Source: Helichrysum umbraculigerum
Lineage: Eukaryota; Streptophyta; Magnoliopsida; Asterales; Asteraceae
Direction: 5' to 3'
NCBI GenBank assembly: GCA_949592205.1
Contig: CATIUR010000003.1
Span: 78,520,501 to 78,584,500, forward strand
Length of the DNA: 64,000 nucleotides
The notes under the pieces were generated by a model that saw only the letters and a program-made list of their open reading frames with translations, searched no databases and was not told the origin of the DNA. This document shows positions 1-10,950 of the stretch, one piece after another (within the stretch, counting starts at the first letter, position 1; each line of letters starts with the position of its first letter). A program made the position numbers and the translations under genes.

Positions 1-57
1 ACATAGTTAATTCATTAACAAAGTTAACCCATGTAATTGAGCAGAAGTTAAACTTAC

Positions 58-524
58 AAAGTCCATATATTGGTTGAAGTCCAGCTAGCTTTGCATATGA
101 CATAGACTACTCATATAAAAACATGAAAAAAAGATAAAAATAAAAATAGTAAATGCAATATCACATCATATATCATCCGGTCAAACAAAATGCAGATACA
201 ACAAACAAGATATCAATTAAATGAAATATGTTGATAAAACAGCAATTAATGTATAAATTATACCTGCGGAACAAGCATAATACCGACGGTAACACCGGAA
301 ACTAAATCCGGCTGCAAATATTCGCGCCAATTGTAAGTACGAATCCAGCGTGAACAAGGGATAAACATTTCAATCCAGTCAATCAATTTCATCCGGTCAA
401 ACTTCTCTCTCCATCGCGAAACCGACGATGACGTCGACGGCGGCGTCGTATCTCCGCCGGTGTACGGATGTTGAAACGGAATGATTTTAACGTTACGATT
501 CGTTGGCGTTCTCATGACGCACAC
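58..524 (-). CDS. SULTR4-type sulfate transporter, first two exons (partial at left edge)
   Basis: Exon 1 is 264-524 (87 codons, phase 0) and ends at a CAG|GTATAA donor. Exon 2 is 58-106, from an acceptor AG at 107-108 to a GTAAGT donor at 52-57, and leaves phase 1. The rest of the gene lies beyond the left edge. Exon 1 encodes a basic cytosolic N-terminus followed by the motif WIRTYNWREYLQPDLVSG and the start of the first membrane segment (GVTVGIMLVPQ). Exon 2 reads SMSYAKLAGLQPIYGL. This order is characteristic of plant SLC26/SULTR proton-sulfate transporters and closest to group 4, whose known members export sulfate from the vacuole. A second in-frame Met three residues downstream (513-515) could equally be the start. 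The exon split fits perfectly in frame, which supports a functional gene. Group 4 rather than group 3 is my recollection of family motifs, not a search. Confidence 0.85.
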
Positions 525-1991
525 GGCGTACGGAAGGTGAAGTGACAGTAAGTTTTAATTTAGGAGAGTGCGTAGGTTAATATAATGCGCACCGGTGGCG
601 CAGAGTAGATGGAAGTGGAGAAATATGGTGGTTGTGTGGCTTTTGGCTATGGTGAGAGGGTGAGTGTCACCACTGTCAGACGACCACCAGTTATCATCAT
701 TACAATTGTGAAATGTGACTCGGTTATTTTGTCAAGTTCGTTACGTCAACGATTGTTGGGTTCCACTTAAAGGCGCGCACACTATATATTTCTCCAGTCA
801 AACAGAATATATGAGAACACGTTTTCTTATTTTATAATTTATACATATTTGGAAGATCTGGGATATAATGACATTTTAAAGAGGGTAAGATAGAGCATTT
901 ATTAAATAAAGGTGGCACAATGATAATTAATTTGAGAAGTGAGGATGATGACGTGTGATTAAAGTTTAAAATAACATGTTTTAATAAATATGAAATACTT
1001 AAATAATAACATCACACAAGTCAGGCAAGAATACCCGTTCGTATAATATAGCTTACAAGTAAGTTCAGGTATCGAACACAGGGAACAGTATTAAAATAAT
1101 TAATTAATTCCTATATTAGTATTTACAAATATTCGCGATTAATATTACAGATAAAAGGGGGACGTTTTAGTTCCGAACGAACATATTTATTTTGATACTA
1201 ATTTATAATAAACTAAACCAATTTAAAGTATTAGAAACAATTAGAAATAAGCAATTTAGATAGAAGATTGTATTTATTTAGATTAGTTTTACTTAAATCT
1301 TATAGTTTTCCTTTATGTTTATTTTACTGTTGATTAATCTATTGGTGAATTAACAAATATGGATAGTTCCTGGGGCACTAGGTTGACTACCTTATAAAAA
1401 CTAAAGAAAAATAGAGAAATTTTTCTGTAGTTAAATGCGCCCTAAATTACAAATACGATGGATACTTTTATTTATCTTATGATTTTCAATTTGGTGCATA
1501 ATTTATACTATTTCTTTTATAGTTTTATATTAGGTATATATTAGCAAAAACTACACATATCCGATAACGATCTACTATTTTGTCTTTAGCAGTAATTAAA
1601 AATCTATCGATAACAAATGTGCTCTACACGTAGTTGTCAATTAAAATTTAAAAGCAATTTTTTTGCATACCAATTTATTTATTTTTCAACTCGAATATCT
1701 ACTCTGACGATCTTCTGCATCGGAGGTTGGAAAATCAACCCCTCTCAACCTTATCTCATCTAACATAGCGTCACATGAGTTTTCACTAAATATTTCATTT
1801 AACCACTTTCGACTCCATTTTCACCCAATTAAACCCCTTTAGCCCCGGTTCTTTTTGAACTTTTCAAATCTTTTTTAACACAACAAAGTTAAAACTATGG
1901 AGTAATAATAATACGTTTCATTAAAAGTTAAATATTACTTACATAAAAGTAAACGTCACATTTGTTTATTTATAATTGAAAAGTTACGTTT
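525..1991. other. Spacer upstream of the sulfate transporter gene
   Basis: No supportable gene. The first 250 bases next to the divergent transporter start are GC-richer and probably contain its 5' UTR and promoter on the minus strand. From about 1005 to 1880 the sequence has the look of an old retroelement or LARD fragment (a TCGAACACAGGGAA stretch near 1073, AT-rich tail), but I found no paired ends and cannot classify it. Confidence 0.4.
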
Positions 1992-2172
1992 GCCGATAGC
2001 CCGTAGTTCAATTAGTAATGAGCGGGGACATCTTTGCCACACAAAGCAGAAGGTCAGAGGTTCAAGCCCTGACATCCCAGAGCCATAACCGTTGAGTGAG
2101 TCAAATGCCCCACACATTATGGATAGGCAGCCAATTGTATGTCGGTGGACGGTTATTAACCTTTGTTGCCAA
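1992..2172 (+). mobile_element. tRNA-derived SINE with target duplications
   Basis: The element begins with a tRNA-like head: a box A-like stretch TAGTTCAATTAGTAATGAGC near 2004 and a clear box B GGTTCAAGCCC at 2059-2069, the internal RNA polymerase III promoter of tRNA-related SINEs. It ends in TTGTTGCC followed by a short A run. It is flanked by a 13-bp duplication, AAAAGTTACGTTT at 1979-1991 and AAAAGTTAAGTTT at 2173-2185, with one mismatch, so the body is about 181 bp. Length, box spacing and duplication together support a retroposed SINE rather than a functional tRNA gene. Confidence 0.8.
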
Positions 2173-2295
2173 AAAAGTTAAGTTTATTTGTAGTATAAAT
2201 TTATTTGTATACTTAATTTTAATTGTTACATTTCAAATTCTAATCTTTTCATATTTAAAATAAAAAGTCCAACTACAAATCTAGTCCTTTTCTTC

Positions 2296-2355
2296 CTACC
2301 CTTACACATTCGAAACAAAAAATAATAATAATAATAATTATATTAATAATAATAA
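2296..2355. repeat. AAT-type microsatellite
   Basis: Imperfect (AAT)n run with ATT interruptions, in spacer DNA; nothing else is supported here. Confidence 0.8.
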
Positions 2356-2864
2356 AAAATGCATGAAATAAGAAGTAAACAAAAACAAAAACAAAAAAAT
2401 CAGAGAAAGATTTGGCATTAGAACGCCATTTTTAGTTTTGATTCCAACCCGAACTACTCTCATTGGAACCCCGCTAACCCCACTCAAACTCATGCGTAAA
2501 CCCAAACCTAATCTGATGTCGTTGCTAATGCTCTTATTTTTTCTAAAAAAACAAAGAAACGTGGAAATGTACTCCCATTTTTGCTTCTAACAAACAAAAA
2601 AGCATATGAGCCAGACAGACAAAAGGAATATATATTAAAATTTACATCGAACTAACAACGTACAAGTTTGATAATTTAATTTGAAGATGAAAAACGGATC
2701 AAAAGCATATCGGAAAAATAACTGTGTTAAGTTCTTTAATTCTATATATATACAACGGGGATGGCATTTTACTGTTCATGCGTAAGTTTTATCGCATGTA
2801 TCCGTTAGTCCTGTATCTTCCTTGCATCCGACCAATGACGTTGAATTGTCTCGCCGGCAATGTT

Positions 2865-2942
2865 GACTATATACATGGACCGACATAATGTAATAATGAA
2901 GATGACTATATACATGGACCGACATAATGTAATAATGAAGAA
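2865..2942. repeat. 39-bp direct tandem duplication
   Basis: Two adjacent near-identical copies (2865-2903 and 2904-2942) each begin GACTATATACATGGACCGAC. The copies differ only at the last base or so, so the duplication is recent. No gene is evident. Confidence 0.85.
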
Positions 2943-4070
2943 AGACGGGCCAATCCTTTTGGGCCTTTTATTTTTAATGGGCCATTTCATATTATACACA
3001 TGTATGATGTATGCTTATTATACGTCGTATATCTACATAAATAAGTAATGAGATGTAATAATACAAACAACCAAATCATGTCATCCCTAACTTTTAAGTT
3101 TTAACCATTCTGCACCATTTTTCTTTAGTGAATGGGTTTAAAAAAGAGTTTTAGAGCACGATATTTTGACTCATAAATTTTTAGACTTATTCTATTATGA
3201 CATTTCTATCCTGATTGTAAGAAGTATGTTTTCCACAAAAGTAATAAATTTACAAACTTTGTAGTATATTTTATTATAAAGAGTTTTTTTTTCCTTCTTA
3301 AAATGAGATTTGTTATATGGTTGACAGATTGATTGTTATATGAAGATTGTCAAAGTTTTTGGTGCATTTCAAATTAAATGATAAAAGATTTAATTACAAT
3401 CATTTGTGTATTTATAGAATAATAAAGTTTATGTTGTAGATAAGAGAAATGATATGTTCACATAATGTTACAATAAAATTTTACAAAATGAGTTGTACCA
3501 ATCGATTTAGAAAATGAATGATGAGAGGGAAAAACAAATGCATTTTATTAGTCCATATCTCATTCCATGTCATTTTGTGAACACGTATTTGTCAAATTTT
3601 AGTGACTCTATCAATTATCATTTCTCCGAAGATAATTATCCCAGCAAAACGGGACAAACAACCTTGTTAGAGATAAAAGATGCCAAGATGGTATACTTTC
3701 TTGGGCTCCCTCACCTAAGTTAATTGGGTCTTATTAGGCTATAGTTAACTGGGTTTATATATTTTTGGGCTGTTAAGGTTTGGCCACTTTGGGTAACATA
3801 TTAGCGGACATAAGGCCCATGATGGCCACCATCTTCCAAGGAAGTATCATATCTAGTTTGTTTTGTTTTTAATTATTTGTACATTTTTACACTAATGATA
3901 AATAAATTAATGCTCATGTTGAAGTTTCCATGGTTTTTCAAACAAAATGGGATACTATGTTAGGTGAAATAACTAAATAAGCAATAAAATTAACAAAGTC
4001 ATTTGATTACAAAACTTCATGAATATAAAGAGGAAAAATGGTATACTTTGGGCTATTTTAATAGCTCGAA
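2943..4070. other. AT-rich spacer left of the nested retroelements
   Basis: I see no supportable gene. A 69-codon open frame at 3514-3723 lacks any recognisable motif. The last bases, TCGAA at 4066-4070, are the candidate target site of the outer LTR element. Confidence 0.4.
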
Positions 4071-4746
4071 TGTAACACCCGGTCAAAAAGGCAAATTTTC
4101 GCGCCTATTTTAAACTTTAAACAATCGTATTTAGTACGTATTACTTTTAAATAATGTGTTATTATTTTTAATAAACGTTATTTACACGGGAAATATTAAA
4201 CTATTCTAGAACATAAATCGTTTCATTTAAAAACGTATTTTAGTTGGACGAAACTTAAATACTTTCGTATCATTTAGAAATGATATAAACAAAATCATAG
4301 ATTTAAAGTAATTATTTAACGTATAAACGACGGAGTAAACGAACACCGCATTGGACACGTAGACGGAGACTGAAGATGGGACTTAACCCCACCTCCACCT
4401 CCCATTTCTTTCATTTTATTTCTTTCTTTCTCTTTCTTTCCTCTCTCTTCCTCCTTTTCTCTCTAAAAAGTTCATCACCTCAAATCTCACAAAATCGCAA
4501 AATAACAACATCAAACGGCCTCGGATTATACTACTCCTTTGGAATAAAACGACCACGGCATCCCGATCTACACTTCTACCTTTTCGGATTTCAAATCCGA
4601 CACTCGTAAGTTTCCGACAAATCCCGCAAATCTTTAGATTTCGAAGTTATAATTAATGTTTCATGTTTAATATACTTAGATTACCATTTTTAGTGTCCTA
4701 TACAACCGAAAACGTCCGAAATCGACCCAAAACCCGACTTTTACTT

Positions 4747-5066
4747 GCTGTTCGTCGAACAGCTGATAGTGTCGCGGTGTGACCAAAAACAGTACCGCGA
4801 CACTACCCTAGTGACGCTATTAGTGACGTACCAAACCGTTGTATACCGACACTCCTTAAGTGTCGCACTCAGTGCCGCATGAAATCCAAATTATACCGTC
4901 ACTTGATAAGTGACGCACTATACCGACACTTCCTAAGTGACGCTATATGCGTCACTAACCCAATAGCGACACTTCTGAAGTGTCGCTAAAATGCTAAAAT
5001 TTCGTAACTTCTGAGTCACTAGCCTAGTGACGCTATAAACCTCATAGTGACGCATGAAGTGTCGCT
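4747..5066. repeat. AGTGTCGC/AGTGACGC hairpin array in the outer LTR
   Basis: Repeated inverted motifs form short perfect stems. One has 9-bp arms GCGACACTT and AAGTGTCGC around loop CTG near 4971. Another pairs CGTCACTT with AAGTGACG around GAT near 4900. A third at 4747-4763 has 8-bp arms GCTGTTCG and CGAACAGC. The two arm types (GACACT and GTCACT) each pair with their own complement. The same array lies at about 24532-24851 in the right LTR. Confidence 0.8.
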
Positions 5067-6050
5067 ATTATCAGTTTTTGAACTAAAAACTCACTTTTAA
5101 AATGTCAAACTTATCCGGAAACATATACGCAATTATATACGAATCGAAACGCGTTTAAACGAGGTTATTTATACGAAAAACACTATAATTATATTTTCAA
5201 AATATAATTCCAATACGTTACGAACGAACCAAACTTTCTTACAAACTTTGAAACGTAAACGCGTGTCAAACACATTGAGTACGATTTAACCGATTAAGCA
5301 AACGAATTGGATAATTTATGTCTATGTACTTATACGGAACCTCACGTGTTTAGGACACTAGGAGGTCTTCATTTCACTCGCGCGTAACTTAAGGGTTGCT
5401 AGCTCTCCAGGTGAGTTCATAGCCCCTCCTTTTTACTGTTTTCATTGATTTTGGGGGAGATACATACTCATGATTTACTTACTTTTCGTTGATAAAAGAA
5501 CTTACAACTGCTTTACAAACGTTTGCAAATGACATGATAGACTCCAATGCCTTTGAGACAACAGTACATACTAGGCAAACTAAGTGGGCCTTAGCTAGGC
5601 AACGACTAAAATTATACAAGTAACACTATTTAAACACTCGTCACATCGGCGAGGCATTATTACTAGACTTGGGTAGTTTACTTGTGAAACAAAATATGGA
5701 GACCATACTCACTAGTCGTGACACGATCCATGAAACCAAATGATAGCATACAATAATTACGTACTGTAGGTACGCTTCGACAACTAAGTGATGAAATGAT
5801 ACACTTAGGCATTATGTACTACTCTGAATAGCTAGGTGGCGTTTATACGCATCTAGACATAACATGCTACACCCATCATCTAGGTGGTGATTAGTCACAC
5901 TTAGAATCATTGTGAATACTAAACTTTAATCATAGGTGTAGATTGTTAGATTACACCTTCAGTATTACCGTAGGGAAATAAACACACATAAATTGAGTGT
6001 AGTGATTATCTGTAGATAGCTTACACTAATTTATGCATACATAAACTGTT

Positions 6051-6700
6051 TAGCACGTTGTGCTACTACCGAGCCCGTGGGGCCATTACTGGGCGCGTTG
6101 CGCTACTTCCGGGCACGTTGTGCTACTTCCGGGTTCGTTGAACCACTACTGGGCACGTTGTGCTACTTCCGGGTTCGTTGAACCACTACTGGGCACGTTG
6201 TGCTACTTACGATTACATGTACATGATGATGTACACACGCTTACACTAACAAGCACGCGGTGCTTCGCTTATATATATATATACATATGTACACCCCCTG
6301 ATTACACCATTAAGCACGTAGTGCTTCATTAACGTTAAACAAGCATGTAATGCTTCATTGAACATACAGTAGGCATGTTATGCTACTGCAGAGCCTGTAG
6401 GGCCATCACTGGGCGCGTTGCGCTACTTCCGGGCACGTTGTGCTACTTCCGGGCACGTTGTGCTACTTCCGGGTTCGTTGAACCACTACTTGGCACGTGG
6501 TGCTACTTCCGATTTCTTATACATGTTGATGTATACTTACTACTGTCTTACTAAGCACGTGGTGCTTCATATCTATGCATACGTATTACGTACATCAGGC
6601 ACGGAGTGCCTCACTATATTTGAACTTAAGCACAGGTTGCTTCATTGTTTATCTAACAAGCACGTGGTGCTCTTGAACATAAAGTATGCACGTAGTGCTA
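6051..6700. repeat. Array of covarying 3-nt-loop mini-hairpins in the outer LTR
   Basis: About twenty short palindromes follow each other with related spacers (often CTACTTCCGG or CATT). Stems differ yet remain self-complementary: GCAC-GTT-GTGC, GGTTC-GTT-GAACC, GCGC-GTT-GCGC, AAGCAT-GTA-ATGCTT, AGGCAC-GGA-GTGCCT. The loop is mostly GTN. The right LTR copy lies at about 25836-26485. Confidence 0.85.
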
Positions 6701-7332
6701 CTTTCATTACTTATATACTTGCAGGATAATCTGATGGATTATTGGGACTCGGGATACTTATTAACAAACATCATATGTTGTGGGTCCTACATGGGTAGAT
6801 GACCTAATTCTAGGAACCCGCACCTCCATGTAAAGACTAGTAGACGATGCATACTAAACCCCTGTATCTAGCTAAACCCTATGGTTAGGGTAACCTACAC
6901 CCCGATATATAACTTTTATAATGTCTTTGCAAACTTATTAAATCTAAATACACGGTGGATAACTGCTTTTTATAATACGGATGGTATTATCACACGATTT
7001 TATATTAAACTCTCTGTGAACTCACCAGCTTTATAGCTGACCTGTTTTAGTATGTATTCTCAGGTGGCCAGCAGGATTAGGACCACTACAAGCTATGCTA
7101 GTTCGAGTCGCATGTTTACAAACTTTGGGACAACTCTGCATTTACTTTGTATTTCAAATTGTGTATTTGAAAACCACTATCAACTTTGTAAACGTTTTAT
7201 TTGGTAAATGTATAACTATTTTCAACGTCTCATTTAGAGTCGTTCGTTATATATCTTTGTGCTTGTGATATTTGATTTAGTAACACCCGACCCGATCGCT
7301 TCCGCAAACCGAAATTTGAGGGTGTTACAGAT

Positions 7333-7345
7333 TGGTATCAGAGCC
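7333..7345 (+). other. Primer binding site of the outer element (initiator tRNA-Met)
   Basis: TGGTATCAGAGCC starts four bases after the LTR end. It is the standard complement to the 3' end of plant initiator tRNA-Met, used to prime minus-strand DNA synthesis. Confidence 0.95.
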
Positions 7346-8545
7346 TAAGGTTATAGTGAACTAGGTTGCATTTAGTGGGCCTAGACTATGACCGTTAGGC
7401 TGTATTCCCCATTAGGTATGACTGGTTCGGGAATTACATCATACGAGTTTAATTTAACATAGCGTAGCTAACTATGTACAATTAAATAAAGATGATGTAA
7501 GATCTGAAAGGGGTTATACTGAAACAGGAATGCGTAGTTGACTCTGATTGTTATTTGCTAGACATCCTAGGCTATTATATGTACTGTAGGTATATATGAA
7601 TAGGCCTTACGTGTATATTATTCCTACATATCTGTATACCTGTAGGTACGATTACATCTGACATGATTCCGCTGTAGTACTGATATATATTTTCGAAGTG
7701 GCATATCGCCAGCTTCCCAACCTTTACAACTTGACCTCGAATTTTGACCAGGTTGGTCACGACTGATTAGTATTGCGAGGGATGCTCGTAATGACTAAGT
7801 CCACGAATTACCTTCAAACGTACTTACGGCCCGAGGGCTATACTTGTGTAACACAACGGCACGTGATGCCACGATTTCACGGTATGTTAATACCACGATT
7901 TGAGCACGTTAGTGCAATTCTCATAGTATGTCAATACTACAAATCATAGCATGTTGATGCTACACTCACAGTACATGGGTACTGCAATTACGGTGCTGCG
8001 GGCACTTCATTACAGCACGTGGTGCTGCGTTTCATAGTACTTAGGTACTGCAATTACCAAACATTAGTGTTTCAACTACGGTGCTGATAGCACTGCATTA
8101 TAGCACTAGGTGCTACTTCAATTATACATGTAGACTTGTTATAGTTGCATGTACGACTTACATATATACATATACACTTACTTAGCTGGGCACGAGGTGC
8201 CATGTCTGATTTTTACTACACACGTATACTTGTATAGTTACGTGTACACCATATATGTATATACGACAAATTAAGTGGGTAATGCTCTAATCAATAAATA
8301 CATACCTAGTTTAAACCTAGTGCTACGTATAGAAATCCCACGACTTATACACATACAGCCTTGGAGGCTACGTTCAAGAAATATACGATCCCTACCTACC
8401 AACAGTACTTTGAGTACTGCATTACAGTGCGTGGCACTACCTTTACGGCACAGGGTGCTGCATTTACAATACGTAGTTTTACAAGTACGGTGTTTCGGGG
8501 CACTGTGCTTATAGTATTTTGACTTCGCATTTCAGTACAAATAGT

Positions 8546-8550
8546 ACTGC
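8546..8550. repeat. Target site duplication of the inner element, left copy
   Basis: ACTGC here and ACTGC at 21929-21933 flank the inner element exactly; 5 bp is the usual duplication for Ty3/gypsy integration. Confidence 0.95.
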
Positions 8551-8998
8551 TGTCACACCCCGCCAAACGGTAATTACAATTACGTAGAGTGGTTTGCGGA
8601 AGCTTAGTGACGTGGCGGGGGTGTGAGCAGTAAAACAACCAATAGATACATACATATTCAGAGCATATGATTATCGCAGAACGAAATAGATTAAGATGCC
8701 ATTAGTTAAAGTTTTACAAAAGATTACTACTTGAAAAGTAGTAACAGTAATAGTAGTGATTGAAATCAGTATTTCATAAAATACATAATATCAAAAGTAG
8801 ATTTCATAGGTATGACTGCAGTAGTTGCAGTTATACAGAGGAAATCCAAGTGTCCCAAAAGTAGTGGCATCCTAACAAGTCCAGGGTAGTCCGTCCTGAT
8901 AATGCATGCAGATCTTACTTACGCTGCTAATTCCCTGAAAAACATAGAGTAAAACGTCAACAAAATTGTTGAGTGAATTCACAAGTTTGTTTGTTATG

Positions 8999-9295
8999 TA
9001 GGAAACACAAGTTAATCATTTAAGAATAACATTTCCAAATAAGTGTTGTTTGTCAAGTAGGAAACACAAGTTATTAACAAATAACATTTCCCAAATCAGT
9101 TGTAGTTGTAATAGGAAACACAAGTTATTAATCAAATAACATTTCCTAAATCAGTTGTAGTTGTAATAGGAAACACAAGTTATTAATCAAATAACATTTC
9201 CTAAATCAGTTATCAGTAGGAAACACAAGTTAACCTAAATAAAGATTAACATTTCCAATTCAGTGTACGTAGGAAATCCTTTCCTAATCAATAGT
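8999..9295. repeat. Tandem repeat of hairpin-forming 50-59-bp units in the inner LTR
   Basis: Units begin TAGGAAACACAAG at 8999, 9058, 9112, 9167 and 9217, with a degenerate unit at 9270. Within a unit AGGAAA pairs with TTTCCT and GTTATT with AATAAC, giving an interrupted stem. The other LTR has the copy at about 18806-19102. Confidence 0.85.
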
Positions 9296-10395
9296 TTAGT
9301 GGGAATATTTAGACGGTGATCCCTTGAAAGGTGAGCTAAACCTGTCAAGTAAGGTAACCCGATCTAACCCTATAACCAAACCACGACCCTAATCTGTTGT
9401 TGTTGTGCCAAGTAGGACATTTAAGTATACGCTCCCAAATCCGTAGGAGGGTCGTCACGGCGATAGTACTATCCGTATACTTAGTGGCTAGAGTCACCTA
9501 GCTAATGGTTATAGTCTGTAGCCATAAGGTCTTTTATGCACTACATCGTTCAGCCTAGATCTGTACCAAGATTCGTTGTCTAAATTCCCAAAATAGTATG
9601 AAAACATTTCATAAATCATAGTTCAAGTAGTTGTGTGAAATACCCTTTCACAAACAGTCACGTATGAAATACCCTTTCATAAACAATCAAGTAAATACAT
9701 ACAGTATTTAAAGCAGTTGTCGCATGCAGTTATACATACGATTTCTATGTTTTCCACCCCGAGTTCTAAAAGCATTAAAACAGTGAAAAGGGGTTTGTGA
9801 ACTCACTGTGAGTGCTCGGATGTGAATGCTAGCGAGATAAGATAACGAAGCCCAAACGTAGTCAACCTATACACAACAATGTATTAACTATAAGTACTAT
9901 GTTTACTTACGTTAATAGTTCATTTGTTTCAAGAAATTATCAATTTCTGAAGTTTGTGTATTTCGTTGATAATTGTTGTTTGGAAATATATAATATTATC
10001 CAAGTATTGTTCGTTTGTTGAATTGTCCGAAAGGTGTAAGCATATATACATATACTTATTTAGGTGAATACATATATTCTCGTATATATATATTAGTTGA
10101 ATATATATATTCTAATATATATATTGGTTGTCATCGTTGTTAATTGTTGCGAATAAAACTTGGTTATCGTTTACGTTTGTCGTATACTTGTTAAGTGTAC
10201 AACCCAATATGTAGTTATCTATTTATATATCGTTTGTTCGCACGAATTAAATAAGTCCAAAGTCCGTGTCTTGGATATATCACATTAATGTTTTATTAAT
10301 AGTTTACAATGTCTCGTAAATGTATCGTATAATTGGAATCGTGAACGGAAGCGTTTATGTGTTTATATAAAAGTCAGATTGTTGACTAGACACGG

Positions 10396-10950
10396 GAATC
10401 CGCCGTATTCAATGGAATCCGCCGGATTCAAGTCAGAAGTCGGAATACGCCGGATTCGGGTGAATCCGCCGTATTCATCCTAGTTTTCATACGGTTTCGT
10501 TTTTGTTCGGGAATACGCCGGATTTAAATGAATCCGCCGTATTCGTTTGTGTTCACAGGTATTTCGTGTGAAGGTTTGTGAATACGCCGGATTCATTTGA
10601 ATCCGCCGTATTCACCCGTGTCTTTTACTCGTTCACCGTTTCTGCCGAACGTTTGTGTGCGGGTCAAGGGTGGGAATACGCCGTATTTAACTGAATACGC
10701 CGTATTCGTATTTTCAAAAGTTGGGAATCCGCCGTATTCCCGTGAATACGCCGGATTCATTTGGGTTGCTCAAAGTGTTCGAGTTTTAAATGGGGAATAC
10801 GCCGTATTCGATGGAATACGCCGTATTCACCAATGTTTCAGCTGGGAATCCGCCGTATTAAAATGAATACGCCGGATTCAACTAGTTCTTCAAAATCGTT
10901 TATGATTAACAATGGGGAATACGCCATATTCGAAAGAATACGCCGTATTC
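10396..10950. repeat. Nine 34-bp double palindromes (GAATNCGCCGNATTC pairs) in the inner 3' LTR
   Basis: Eighteen copies of a 15-bp motif, consensus GAAT(A/C)CGCCG(T/G)ATTC, occur as nine pairs starting at 10396, 10443, 10511, 10580, 10674, 10725, 10795, 10846 and 10917. In all nine pairs the two copies are separated by exactly 4 nt of non-conserved sequence. GAATAC-GCC-GTATTC and GAATCC-GCC-GGATTC are perfect 6-bp stems with a GCC loop; mixed-arm versions also occur. Distances between pair starts are 47, 68, 69, 94, 51, 70, 51 and 71 bp. Confidence 0.95.

Larger units (their letters stand above)
4071..7329 (+). repeat. Left (5') LTR of the outer element
   Basis: The LTR is 3259 bp and opens with TGTAACACCC. 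It contains two arrays of mini-hairpins (4747-5066 and 6051-6700) and no convincing ORF. A 77-codon frame starting at 4376 is conserved in both LTRs only because they are duplicates. Confidence 0.95.
7330..8550 (+). other. Untranslated internal region of the outer element, left of the insertion
   Basis: No coding ORF is supported. From 7858 onward it is a near-continuous chain of mini-palindromes, for example GGCACGTGATGCC at 7858, AGTATGTCAATACT, AGCATGTTGATGCT, CAGCACGTGGTGCTG, and CAGTAC-AAATA-GTACTG at 8533-8549. The chain resumes at 21929 to about 22019 beyond the nested element, so the array was split by that insertion. Confidence 0.8.

Noticed and set aside
1992..2172. Functional tRNA gene
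   Set aside because: Only the box A and B regions are tRNA-like; the acceptor stem does not close and target duplications mark a SINE.
3514..3723. 69-aa open frame in spacer
   Set aside because: Short, no recognisable motif, no splice or promoter support.
6051..6700. CRISPR-like array of palindromic repeats
   Set aside because: There are no constant-length spacers, no identical repeats and no cas genes, and this is a plant nuclear LTR.
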